Part shown: one piece after another, positions 43,790 to 54,175 of the stretch | How the letters are laid out: each line of letters begins with the position of its first letter | Position numbering within the stretch: the first letter of the stretch is position 1 | Origin: Chionoecetes opilio | Lineage: Eukaryota; Arthropoda; Malacostraca; Decapoda; Majidae | Direction of reading: 5' to 3' | DNA length: 64,000 nucleotides | Assembly (NCBI GenBank): GCA_016584305.1 | Contig: JACEEZ010010165.1 | Coordinates: 95,753-159,752 of the forward strand | Position numbers and translations under genes: made by a program | Notes under the pieces: model-generated | Databases searched by the model: none | What the model was told of the DNA's origin: nothing | The model's input: only the letters and a program-made list of their open reading frames with translations

Positions 43790-43930
43790 GACGTGGGCAT
43801 AGCCAATGGGAGGCTCAAATTAATAGCCAATGACAAGCTCAAATTTCGTTTTTTCAACCAATTAGTCACGGAAGATAGGTTAGCCAATCAGAGGAGTTTC
43901 AGGGAGCCAATCAAAGGTCTCAATTAAGAC
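43790..43930. promoter_or_regulatory. Cluster of CCAAT boxes
   Basis: Five CCAAT pentamers lie within about 110 bp on the plus strand (AGCCAATGGG, AGCCAATGAC, AACCAATTAG, AGCCAATCAG, AGCCAATCAA). Three inverse ATTGG motifs lie at about 45195-45296. The density is suggestive of an NF-Y-type promoter, but no gene start is visible nearby. Confidence 0.3.
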
Positions 43931-44094
43931 AACGGATCTTTGTACTGTAAGGCTTTGATTTGGATCAGTTTATGGCGCGAAAGAGAATTGTGCAGGATGT
44001 GGGTGGGGGTGTGTGTGTTCGGAGGCATGAGACAGCCCGCCAGCCGGGGAGACAAAAGCGGCGCTGCATTCCCCGACTTCCCACAACCTCATTA

Positions 44095-44335
44095 GGTAAG
44101 AGGGTTAGTGGTAGGTTTAATGAAAACTTTAAGGTTAGATATACTGTGAGGTAAGGCTAGCTTAGGTTTCATTAAAAACCTATAAGGTAGGTAGGTATAC
44201 CTTTGTGGTTAGGTAAGGGTAGGTTTAATGAAAACCTATAAGGTTCGATTAGGTATACTTTGGGTTAAGTTCAGGTTAGGTTACATGAAAACCTGATAAG
44301 GTTAGGTTAAGGTTAGGTTGGTATGTTCGATTTCA
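44095..44335 (+). repeat. Telomere-like minisatellite, left half of an inverted pair
   Basis: Repeats of TTAATGAAAACCTATAAGGTTAGG with embedded GGTTAGGTTAGG. The inverse occurs at 44770-44910, and a related clean array lies at 57430-57610. Confidence 0.7.
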
Positions 44336-44765
44336 ATTCACTTCCCGTTATCTGAGACCCTGAACTATTTCTCCGGCCAAGTTTTAGTGCTTTTTCGTGA
44401 TGGAGATAGTGTTTTTAATGGCAAAACGGCGACCTAAAAATTCGGGGCTATATATTTTTAAATTAAGAATGGTGAATGTTTTTTTTGAATTATGGAGGTG
44501 AATATATTTTTAATTAAGGGTTTCCGGATTAAACTATCTCCATTAGAAAAAGCTCACAAATGGTAATAATGGACGAGAGTTCGCGGTCTTTTTCAGAGAC
44601 ACCAACTAGTTTTTCCTGGCCTAAAATAGGTTGCTTTTGTTCTAATGAGATTAGTTTATTTGCGCAAAACCATAGTTCAAAAAGTAAGAAAAAATTAAAT
44701 AAATTCTCCATCAGAAAAGCACCAAACTTGTGCCGGGAAAATAGTTACAGGGTTTATAGGTTTTA
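44336..44765. mobile_element. MITE family X hairpins
   Basis: Inverse pairs carry a GTGCTT..TTCTAATGGAGATAGTTT motif (about 44388 versus 44530, and about 44630 versus 44705). GGTAATAATGGACGAGAGTT at 44559-44578 is shared with 57293. Probably a non-autonomous element associated with the TTAGG-type repeats on both sides. Confidence 0.45.
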
Positions 44766-44769
44766 ATTG

Positions 44770-44910
44770 AAACTAACCTAACCTAACCACCAAAGTATAC
44801 CGTAATCCAACCTTATAAGTTTAAATTAAAACGTAAACCCTAACCTTATAAGTTTGAATTAAACCTAACCTAACCTTAACCAAAAGTTACCTAACCTAAC
44901 CTTAACACTC
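44770..44910 (-). repeat. Telomere-like minisatellite, right half of an inverted pair
   Basis: AACCTAACCTAACC alternates with CTTATAAGTTTAAATTAAA, the inverse of 44095-44335. Confidence 0.7.
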
Positions 44911-44924
44911 TTCACCTGCTTGGG

Positions 44925-45115
44925 TCTTGGTGACTGCAGACCAGCTCTGAGCACCAGCTCTTAATGTCTTTCCAGAGCCGTTCAATATTGTTGGTGGGAC
45001 GCGTAACTGGATCCACAAAGTTCTTAGAGTGGTTCACGACTCCTCAGTGTATATCCCAGGTCAGCTGAGGCCACTATAGGGCTTTCCAAGAGTCAATGAT
45101 GATACGGACCGGCAC
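44925..45115 (-). pseudogene. Merlin/ISXO2-like transposase fragment
   Basis: On the minus strand one frame reads IIIDSWKAL, stop, then stop-GVV, then NHSKNFVDPVTRPTNNIER and LWKDIKSW. The D-S-W-K-A block and the N-H-S-K-N-F-V-D-P ... N-x-I-E-R-L-W block are signatures of the ISXO2/IS1016-type DDE transposase domain of Merlin elements, carrying the second catalytic Asp and the Glu. Two in-frame stops lie between them, and no N-terminal domain or terminal repeats were found, so this is a relic. Confidence 0.75.
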
Positions 45116-45461
45116 TGACAGTTCCTCCACACTCCATGTCAAAAACAACTGACTTTTAAGGGCCGATACAAATTTAGGAGCTTTGTTTTAATAAGAGCCT
45201 ATGATTGGCCGTTCAAAAAATTATAATAGCTTTGATTCGGCTATAATTGTGTGACTGATTGGCTGAGGGAAAAAAAATGCGTGCTTGTCCATTGGCTCGA
45301 ATTGTAGCAGCTGCTACCCTCGCTGAGGTGTGAATTCCTGCACCATTCAGAAATTCCTCGGTCGCATTGCCTCCGTGGGTCAGTTCGAAAAGAGTTTGAT
45401 GGAGGAGGGTGTGTCTGTCTGCGCTATAGACAAACAAAAAGGATTAAATTCTAAATATATA

Positions 45462-46272
45462 CCGGCCACCCGATTTACGAATGGAGTTACGTTCCTGAAA
45501 AACTGTTTGTAAATCGAATGTATTTCCCATTTAACCCACCATTATTAATTTGAGATAAGTTCCTGCGAAGCAATAATCACATCCTTAGGACGTCATAAAC
45601 TGATATAAAAAACAAATTATTGTGGCTTTAGGCATACATACAATAATGTCATTTCCATGTCTTCCATAATAAGTGGACGATGTTCTTACTAGCTTGGCAC
45701 TAAAGGGTAGCAACTTTAGCACTGACATAATCTTCTCCGTTGTCCTTCTTAATAGTACGACAGTCGACTGGAAAGGCTAAACCAATTTGGCCATGTCCTT
45801 CACTCGCACGCTTCGTCAAATTTATTGAGAACGCTATCTTAGTCTCTAGTGCTATGGCTTTTTTGGCTTCCGTGGCTTAGGACCACCCACACTGGCATGG
45901 CACCAGCTTGGGAGGCATTATTCACTGGAAATAATCACTGAACATGTCTGGATTATACCACAATAAGTCATAAACACAGCCCGACCGGTCGGAGAATATG
46001 TAAACAAACAATCTTGAGCGTCCCGCGTGTGGATGTGCTGAGGCCAAATGGTTCTGTTTACTGAACTGTGTACTAATATTTAGGTGTTTATCAATATTCT
46101 TACGATTTATGTATTAAATTTTTCTGGTTGTTTTTGTGTTATGAATTTACGGAACTTTTGTTCGTAACTTCGAAATTATTTAGTGTGTAAAACCCGAATT
46201 TTGGGGCAAAATAATTTGTTCGTATCTTCGAAAAATTCGTAAATAGTGTTCGTAAATCGCGGTCAGTGAGTG
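45462..46272. mobile_element. Tigger-like MITE, TA-flanked
   Basis: The left end after TA is CCGGCCACCCGATTTACGAA. The right end, inverted, is CTCACTGACCGCGATTTACG. Subterminal GTAAATCG and TTCGTA motifs recur at both ends. No transposase. Confidence 0.6.
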
Positions 46273-46273
46273 T

Positions 46274-46734
46274 ACATAATTTTTGATATTAAGTGCAAGT
46301 AGAGTAGTAGTGTACAGTTACTGAGTCAAAAAAAAAGTACAGAAACGTGAGTAATAAGGTCTGTAGCGACATGGAAACCTCGTCCTTATAACCCAAAAAA
46401 TTAGTCGGTGGTCTCTGAAACGACCGCGAAGTCCTCGTTCCATTATGGGTACATAAAACACCGGATCGAGCAGTAAACACCGGATCAGAGCTATAAAAGG
46501 CCAAATGAGGGACATTAAGCATTAAGGCACTGGGCGGACAGTTGTGTGGGGTTAAGCCCAATTATAACCATAATTAGATCGAAAATGATGTAAAAATTGT
46601 TTGATTCGACCGTTATCTCAGAAGTAGCAATTTTTTGCTCGCATAATCAAGGTGAAGGTCAATAGTTTTAAGGGTGCACATTCGAGTTCGTCTCTCTTTC
46701 TTCTCTCTCTTCTTTCAGGTTGAGGAGCTTAAAA
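46274..46734. other. Spacer, no recognised gene
   Basis: It holds CACCGGAT twice about 30 bp apart (46460-46490) and a short CT-rich run (46690-46715). It may include the 3' untranslated part of the LINE that follows on the minus strand. Confidence 0.35.
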
Positions 46735-49700
46735 CCGCGGTGTTCACCCTTTCAAAGCCTAATTCCGGCTGGCTCCCTCAGGGCTTGTTATGAGGCCCTA
46801 ACTCTCTGCTCTTTTTCCCAAGCCTTTCTAAAATACTTTAAACCCCTTCGATGATCTTCTATTTGTGTCCTGTACCCTACTCAAACCTAAAAAGAAATTC
46901 CATTATCCCATCTATTTTCCCTCTGACACTTCTATCCCACTGATCTCCCGCTAACTCCCGTGCCCACTATTGCTATAAGCCGCTCTATTTCCTCAGCATT
47001 TACCTTGGACACATTAATACAAGGTGATCTACCGGTTTCATCTAGTCTACCCATACACATTTGAAATATCTTGTTCCTTCGGTTTGCCCATATATATGTT
47101 CTACTATTGACCTCCAGAGTTTAGTTTTGCTTAAATATTAAACTACTCCCCAAGTACCATCATAAAAGACCTCCCTTGGTGTGGTTTCCCCCTTGTACCA
47201 AGTAGAGAACTTTTACCCTCCATCCCGCCCCAATCCCCGCCCTCCTCTGAACTTGGTTTTTTCACCTTTGTTTTAACTCCCCTACAGACGGGGGTTTACC
47301 TATCTGTAAAAACCTGTAACCCACATTCCTCCCCCACCGTCTGTTGATCTACCCATTTACTACTCGTTCCTATCCACTAAAAACTTTCGACCCCCATTGT
47401 TTTCATCATTTTTCTAAGCTGTTTTTGTAATTAAGCATGATTTTCCTATTCTCCCCGCAAAGGTACTCCCCCCGTTTCCCCCCTGATCGCTCCACTGTAA
47501 TACCTGTTGCCTAGTGCAGCTACCTCCCCTTTTCTGTACACCTCAAAACTTGTCCAGCTCCCCTCCCTCCCCCCTCATCACTCTCCCCCAACATGAGGTG
47601 GGAAACGCCATCCCTTTCCACAACCCTTTACTACCTCAACCTGTTTGCCCACATCTTGTACACTCCAACCCTTCCCCCCCCCTGATTTGCTTTCCTTTTT
47701 TATCCTTTTTCGTCCTATCGCCCCCTTCCCATCTACCGTGAACCTAGGTATTTATATGATCGGGCCCCCATCCCAGGTCCCCCTTTTCCAACTCTACCTC
47801 ATTGCTCCCTCTCATTTATAACCAGGACCTGTTTTTCTCACTTTTAAAATTTCACCCAAAAAATCCCCCCCATACTGTGGACTATATGTAGCTTTCCCCT
47901 GAATTTCTCCACTGTCCTCACTCATGCAACTATGTCGTCAGCATATAGAAAAATGCTCAATTTTTCCCCCCCAACCCTTACCCCATAGCCCAAATTTTTC
48001 TCAACCAAATTGCTAATCCTCTGTATAAAAGCCCAAAAGTAACGGTGAAACACGCAGCCGCCAACCCCTTTTCACTACCCCACTCGTTCTAGTCCCAAGC
48101 CGTACTGCCCGTGTGCCATACATACTTTTTTAATGCTGATTTCTTCACTAACCCCAATTTCAGACGTAGCTACAAAGAAAACCCCTTTTGCCCCTTCATA
48201 AGCCTTTTAAATGTCAAGGAAGAAAGGGTATGTCTTCCCCCCCACTATTCTTTTTTTCTATCACTGAATAACACAAAACATGTTGCCCTCCCCTTCCTAT
48301 CCTTGCGAAAGCCATTCTTTTCCCCTCCCCCATTACTCTTTTTCTTCCAACTTTTCACTAACCCTACATTAGAAACCCCCATGAATATCTTTCCCCCGTA
48401 TCATACTGTATGGTCGAAAATTTTTTTCAAGAGTTTTCTATTTTGTGACCTCCCTTGGAATAGAAACCCCCCCCTCTTTCTTTTCCTTGGGCCCTTCTTA
48501 CCCTGCCAAATCTCCCCAAAAAGCCAACAACCCATCCACCATACCCTCACCCCCTTCTTATACAATTCGTTTGGGTAACCATCCCTGCCCCGCTTTCCCT
48601 ATTTTTCAGCTTTTTTAAGTAACTCCTTATTTCTTCCTTACTGAAATTTTCATCCATTCCCTCATTACTTCCTTTATTCCTATTTTTATTCACCTATTTA
48701 CCGCTCAGTCATGCCCCCCACCTCCTCCCAAAAACTTTTTGATCTCCCCCTTTAATACTCCAGTCCTTTCACCACTTCTCTCCCACTAAAATTTCAAACT
48801 ACGCCCCGGTTTCCCCTGTCTTTTCTCCCCTAAAAAAAGATACCAATCCTTTTCCCCCTTCCTCACCCCTTTTCCCTTAGCCCCTTTCAATTTCCCTCTC
48901 CAGTTTTCCCAGCCCTTTCCCAATAAGCGCTTTTTTCTTTTCCCCTGTTTTTTTCTTTTTACTATCCCCTGCCCCCTCTATTCTAACCTTTTCCTTACTC
49001 CATCTACTTCCTTTTCGAGTTCTTTCGGGCCCGTTTGCTCCTTTCTTTTCCTTCCTCGCCTCTTAATCTCACTATTCCCCCACCCATTGACTTTTTTTCC
49101 CCCCCCTTTGCTTCAATTTTCCTATCCTCTTTCCCAGTATTCCATCTATTGTCTCCCACGACTTGGTTTATTTTTTCCCCCCCTTCCCCTTCCAAATACC
49201 TTTTCAAGTCCTCCCAAAATTTCCCCAAATTTTCTGTTAATGTCCCCTCTTTGTCTGCATTTTTCTCCTTTTCATTCCCCTTTTTTTTTTACTTTTATAA
49301 TTAAGACTATATGTTGTGGTCACATTTTATCACCAGACCCTCCCATTATCCACATATCCTTCACCCTCTTCTGGGATTTCATTTTCTAGCACATAATTAT
49401 AGTGATTCCCTCCCTTCTTGCCCCGTTACTCTACCCCTGCCATTTTCGTATTTTGGATTTCTAACTCGTTGGCCTCAAAAAAATTTTAAAAGTAGTATCC
49501 CTTCCCATTTACTCCCCCCTAGTATCCTATGTGCCATTCATTTCCCCCATAAATTATCGTCCGTTGGTTCTGCAATAATTACTAAACTTGTTATATTCCT
49601 TTTATTTTCTATACTAGCCCCTCCTTCAACTGTCATATAGCAGACTACTAAGATGATGTCCCTTTTTCCTTTCTTTTTTACTCTAACTAGCAGCAAAAAA

Positions 49701-50150
49701 AACTTCGCTTGCCTCACAGGTTCCCACATCTATCCTCAACTCTATACCCGCATCCTGCCTGACAATAACCCCCACCCCCCCTTTTTTTAGGATTTTTGCT
49801 TCTACCCTTTTTTTTAAAAGGGATACCCCTAGTTTTACATTACCCCTTCCCCAAGGGGGATTCCGGACGCCTACTAATCAAAAAACCCCCTTCACTTAAT
49901 TCCCCCGGGAAAAGCTTCTAATTTCCAAACCCCCCCCCCTGACATTAAGCATCCAAATCGCATAGAGTTTCTAACCCTTTCCCCTTTGGGTTCCCTTTTC
50001 TAACACTGGATCTTTCCCCTTTTATCTGAAGCCCCATGCTCCCATTTTTCCCCCGTAGACCTAGTTTTTCCCGGCTAGCTAACCCAACAGCCTTCTCTAA
50101 AAATGGTCCCCCTACGCCTCGTCCCCCTCTTTCTTAGGTGGACACCATCT
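46735..50150 (-). pseudogene. Second LINE family, long degraded copy
   Basis: Minus strand, many frameshifts. Near the 5' side (49538-49960) are endonuclease-like segments (VGVIVRQDAGIELRI, KRDIILVVCYMTVEGG, LVIIAEPTDDNLWGK), followed by a charged linker (49004-49228). Near the 3' end (46780-47100) is a C-terminal zinc-knuckle-like region with DHLVLMCP and ELAGDQW. This order (endonuclease, linker, RT, C-terminal knuckle) is that of an APE-type non-LTR element. The RT region between is too corrupted to read its YxDD motif. Excess C and T homopolymers across 47.1-50.1 kb suggest poor consensus quality as well as decay. Confidence 0.65.
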
Positions 50151-50364
50151 TGGTGTAAAGGGTTTTCGCCTTAGGAGAGTTTAGCCGCCGCCCTGTCGCT
50201 GGGGGGCACCCCACCCCTGTCCTAGCCAAACCTCGAAATTTGGGGCGAGTCTTAGCGATTTAGGAGCGCTCGAAAAGATTTAGGGCGCCGGCCGCATATT
50301 TAAGACTCGAGCGATCTAAGACGAATCCTAAATCTTTTTAAGTATGGGCCCCGGAGGTGGAAAA

Positions 50365-50507
50365 CATTACCCCCAAGAGCCATCTTAACCCAACATGCTC
50401 ACCCAAATGGGTGAGAAACTTTGAGTGTCAGGGGTGTAGGAAAAAATTCACCCAGAAGGGCAGTCTTAACACAAAACATGGTCACCCACACTGGCGGGGA
50501 GAAACTT
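50365..50507 (+). pseudogene. C2H2 zinc-finger fragment, upstream part
   Basis: The frame encodes KSHLNPTCSP (remnant finger) and then NFECQGCRKKFTQKGSLNTK, a finger whose His region is shifted (TKHGHPHW). It matches the fingers at 52285-52545 in style (FECQ.C.K.F). The 1777-bp insertion follows directly. Confidence 0.6.
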
Positions 50508-52284
50508 CCCAGCAAACACAAAGACGCAGGGCTCCGGAGGCCCTCCGTATGTCTTACGGCGGGGGGCCCCGACGGAAGTGACGACGTAGGGTCGCTGGGG
50601 ATTTGCCAGAGGCTCACCGGCGGGCCGCTCCCACGGTCCGCCGTAGGGCATATGCCCATTTCCCCGCTGTTATATTAACTTATTGAGGAATATTTATGGT
50701 TATACTTTCTAAGTTATATTGAAGATATAGTACCAGCAAACAACAAAGACGGAGGACCTCCGGAGGCCCTCCGTTGTCTTACCGGCGGCCCGACGGAAGT
50801 GTACGGACGTAGGGCCGCTGAGGTTTTGCTCAGAGGCTCACCGGCGGGCCGCTCTCAGCGGCCCCGCCGTAGGGCATATGACCTTTTGTCGCTGTTATAT
50901 TACTGATTGAGGAATTTATTTATGGTTATACTTTCTAAGTATATTGCAGATATATTTATGTTTTAAGGGGGTTCACAAACCCATTAGCCGATTAATGGGC
51001 GTTCAACCAGTTATAAAAACAATTACGATATCGCAACATACTTAGAAAGTATAACTATAAATATTCCTATGTCGTTATCCAGTAATACGATGAAAAAGGG
51101 GATCATAATTGTACGGACATTGTTTATTTCATAAGTACAAAACATTTTCGTTTTTGTGTTTACCTGCTGGTGTACGTGGAACACGTACAGCCATGTAGAA
51201 GGATATTTATTGCGGTGAACAAACATAGCATCAACCGCTTGTGCGTTTCCAAGTAAGTGATTTGAAGTGATTTCACTCGAGTCACTGACACAACGCTGTC
51301 GAGGAATTCCTAAAAAAACGTGTCGTACTGCAATCATTTATATTATTCAGTCTATTTCGATTTTAATGGAAGGAGCGAAAACATGTTATAACTAAGTTCT
51401 CATTATGTTATCGACTGGTTAAGGGTGATAATTTAGGCCTTTTGTGGGTTTTTAACCCTTTGTAATGGCTATCGTACGTCTGGCTGTTTAGTGCATTGAT
51501 AGCAGGGAATTCAAATAATATTCTGTTCTAAATCATGATATTGTCCATGTTAATTTTCCATCATCTACATATTCCTTATTAGGTGTACCGTTTAGTTTTG
51601 ATGTGTTGATAATATGTTGGAAGTTATTGAAATAAGGGAAAATATGACCTTGTGCACATGTTATCCCGTAATCTTTGCTCGGTTAATTAATCAAATGATA
51701 TTTTTATATGATACTAGCTACACACATAGACTAACTGATAACCTTTTTCCATGTAAACTCCTTCCTATGTACGTACCTCATCTTTATTTCTATGTATCTC
51801 TGGGTGTTCCTGATTAAGCTGGAAATATTTGAAATAAACTGATATATGATAATTTCTATAAACTATTATAAAAACTTCTATAACAATTTTTAATAGCTTG
51901 AACAGGCCTACTAATAGTGATGGTACCGATATTGAGATATATGTATATTACTGTTAATATATATAATATGACATGAATATTTCCCACTTACAAATACGTA
52001 CCAGCGTCCAGCGGGCCTCCGGAGGATTGACGTCAAGTTGCCGCTGCTTGTCACTACTGATGTAATACTGCAGCAAGATAATCATATACCTGTTGTTTCA
52101 AAATGTTTACACATAGAAATATTCAATTCTTCAAATTCTGTACATTAATTTCAACATTGTAAATTTTTCCGTCTGAAAATACACCAGCGGCCCTTTGGAG
52201 GGCTGACGGAGGTAAATTTGCCGCCGGCGGCCGCCGTTCGCCGCTCTACAGCCTACGTAGGCCCGCCGGTGATGGTTAGCTGGG
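50508..52284. mobile_element. 1.78-kb TIR element interrupting a zinc-finger array
   Basis: Ends CCCAGCAAAC and GTTAGCTGGG are inverse. The flanks GAGAAACTT and TTTGAGTGCC rejoin into the normal finger linker with a TT overlap. The interior has a roughly 230-bp tandem duplication (about 50515-50745 and 50746-50970, with GGAGGCCCTCCGT and GGCTCACCGGCGGGCCGCTC) and an inverse copy of its AT-rich part near 51035-51070. No transposase. The superfamily is unidentified; the same GTTAGCTGGG end recurs at 62297-62306. Confidence 0.65.
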
Positions 52285-52545
52285 TTTGAGTGCCAGGAGT
52301 GTGGGAAAACATTTAGCCACAAGAGCAGTCTTAACGCACACATGCTCACCCACACTGGTGTGAGAAACTTTGAGTGCCAGGAGTGTAGGAAAACATTTAG
52401 CCACAAGAGCAATCTTAACACACACATGGTCACCCACACTGGCGAGAGGAAGTGCAAGTGTGATATTTGCGGCAAGTGTTTTCCTACCAAGAGTCGTGTT
52501 GCCAAAGCATATCCAGACACACCTGTGAGGAGGGAGTGGCTGTGT
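52285..52545 (+). pseudogene. C2H2 zinc-finger fragment, downstream part
   Basis: Two well-formed fingers (FECQECGKTFSHKSSLNAH and FECQECRKTFSHKSNLNTH, each followed by a TH pair) are joined by HTGVRN and HTGERK linkers. A third, CDICGKCFPTKSRVAK, loses its histidines before running into a repetitive GTGGTGGTG-rich tail. Together with 50365-50507 it is one array split by the 1.78-kb element. No start codon or complete ORF, so it is a pseudogene or an exon fragment. Confidence 0.65.
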
Positions 52546-52749
52546 GGGTTGTGCTTGTGGTGGTGGGTGAGGGCTTGCCAGGCATATCAGACACACCTGG
52601 TTGGGGTTGTACTTGTGGTGGTGAGTGAGGGGTTGCCAGGCATATACAACGCCACTTGTGAGGTTGTTGTTAAGAATATCAAAAAAAGCCACTTCATGAA
52701 AAATTTGTGTTCAATGTTTTATTTCACAGATTAAGAGGGAAAAATTAAA

Positions 52750-52789
52750 AAGAGAGAGAGAGAAGAGAGAGAGAGAGAGGGGAGAGGGG

Positions 52790-52821
<32 letters not shown>

Positions 52822-52845
52822 AGGGGAGAGAGAGGAGAAAAAAAA
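52750..52845. repeat. (GA)n microsatellite
   Basis: GAGAGA runs with GGGGAGAGG interruptions. Confidence 0.95.
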
Positions 52846-53325
52846 AAATATAAACTATTAAAATAATATAAATAATATGCTATAAAAACCGTTATCCACG
52901 TGGCGTTATGGTGAAAATCAGGTGACTTCGATTTTCTATGAAAGGGAAAGCACGTTGTGGCCACGTTGTATTTCTGCGTGAAATTCACGTAGATCACACG
53001 AAATAACGAGAAAACTACGTAGAACATTCACGTGACAAATCACATTTTTTGCACAATATAGCACCTTTCATTTTTTTTTTTACGATTTCGTGACAGAAAT
53101 ACATATGGTTTATATTCAAAAAAACGGTGCTTGGATGAAAAAATTTAATTTAAAGTGAATTTGAAATTTCAAGCAGGGCCAAGGCTATGTATGTACTGTT
53201 TCTTGTTATCGTCTAAGCTGAAACGTTTTCTATTAGGTTCATAGAGAAAATGTAAATTAATACGGTATACTATTATTAGTTTAGTAAATCAAATTATATT
53301 ATTTGTTATGCTTATTATTATTATA
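52846..53325. other. No recognised feature
   Basis: AT-rich sequence with several ACGTG/CACGT motifs (52895-53035). No gene or terminal repeats were recognised. Confidence 0.4.
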
Positions 53326-53342
53326 TATTATATATATATATA

Positions 53343-53433
<91 letters not shown>

Positions 53434-53465
53434 TATATATATATATAATATATATATTATAATAT
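53326..53465. repeat. (AT)n microsatellite
   Basis: Nearly pure AT dinucleotides. Confidence 0.95.
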
Positions 53466-53879
53466 ATTCATATATTTTATAAATTTAATAATTCAAATTT
53501 AACATTAACTTTAATATATTCAATATTATAATCAATAAAAAAATCACATACATCATATTTTGAGATATCTACTACTTAGATTTCTATTTTTGTAGGATTC
53601 AAATATAATGAAAGAGTATATATTTTTACATTAACATATGGATCATTAAGTCAATGCTGACCTACTGTGGCAAGACATGATGACCACCTCATAAACGGGG
53701 CGGGCACCAGTGAGAAGTCTTCAAATGGTGCACGCTTTGCACATAATCCTCACTGTATATGTACACAACTATACACCTTCCAACTGGAAGGAACTATATA
53801 GCAAGAACTGTTGCAGAAAGGTAGGATAATGGTACGTACTACCAGGAAGGTTGTGGCAATGTGCTCGCTGAAGGTAGTA
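53466..53879. other. AT-rich flank of the LTR retrotransposon
   Basis: No feature is seen up to the GTAAC target duplication at 53880-53884. Confidence 0.4.
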
Positions 53880-53884
53880 GTAAC

Positions 53885-54160
53885 TGGTCCTCGTGGTTTT
53901 GCAGTGATGAACCGGAGTGGTCGAGGGGAGGTTATCCAAAGAAGAAGCGAGCAATCTTCCATAGGTGTAGTTTATTCTTAGAACAGAGATAGGCCAAGTC
54001 ACACCAGTGTGAGGGGCTGGTGTTAGCGATAAGGCCACAGGGCAGCGACTGACCAGCGGCGACGCAGCGCGCGCTGTTGTCATGTCTCATACAGTGTTGC
54101 AACATAGCACGTATGTGTAGGAATTATTAAGGCATGAATATCACATATCACATATCCACA
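53885..54160 (-). repeat. 3' LTR of the Gypsy element
   Basis: 276 bp. It differs from the 5' LTR mainly by a short extra segment (ACTGACCAGC) that duplicates neighbouring text, plus a few substitutions. Confidence 0.9.
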
Positions 54161-54175
54161 CCTCCCTCCCCCTTC
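54161..54175 (-). other. Polypurine tract
   Basis: On the minus strand AAGGGGGAGGGAGG directly precedes the 3' LTR, where plus-strand DNA synthesis is primed in LTR elements. Confidence 0.75.

Noticed and set aside
44095..44910. A true telomere
   Set aside because: TTAGG-type strings are embedded in a 30-bp minisatellite with other sequence and occur in inverse pairs inside transposon DNA.
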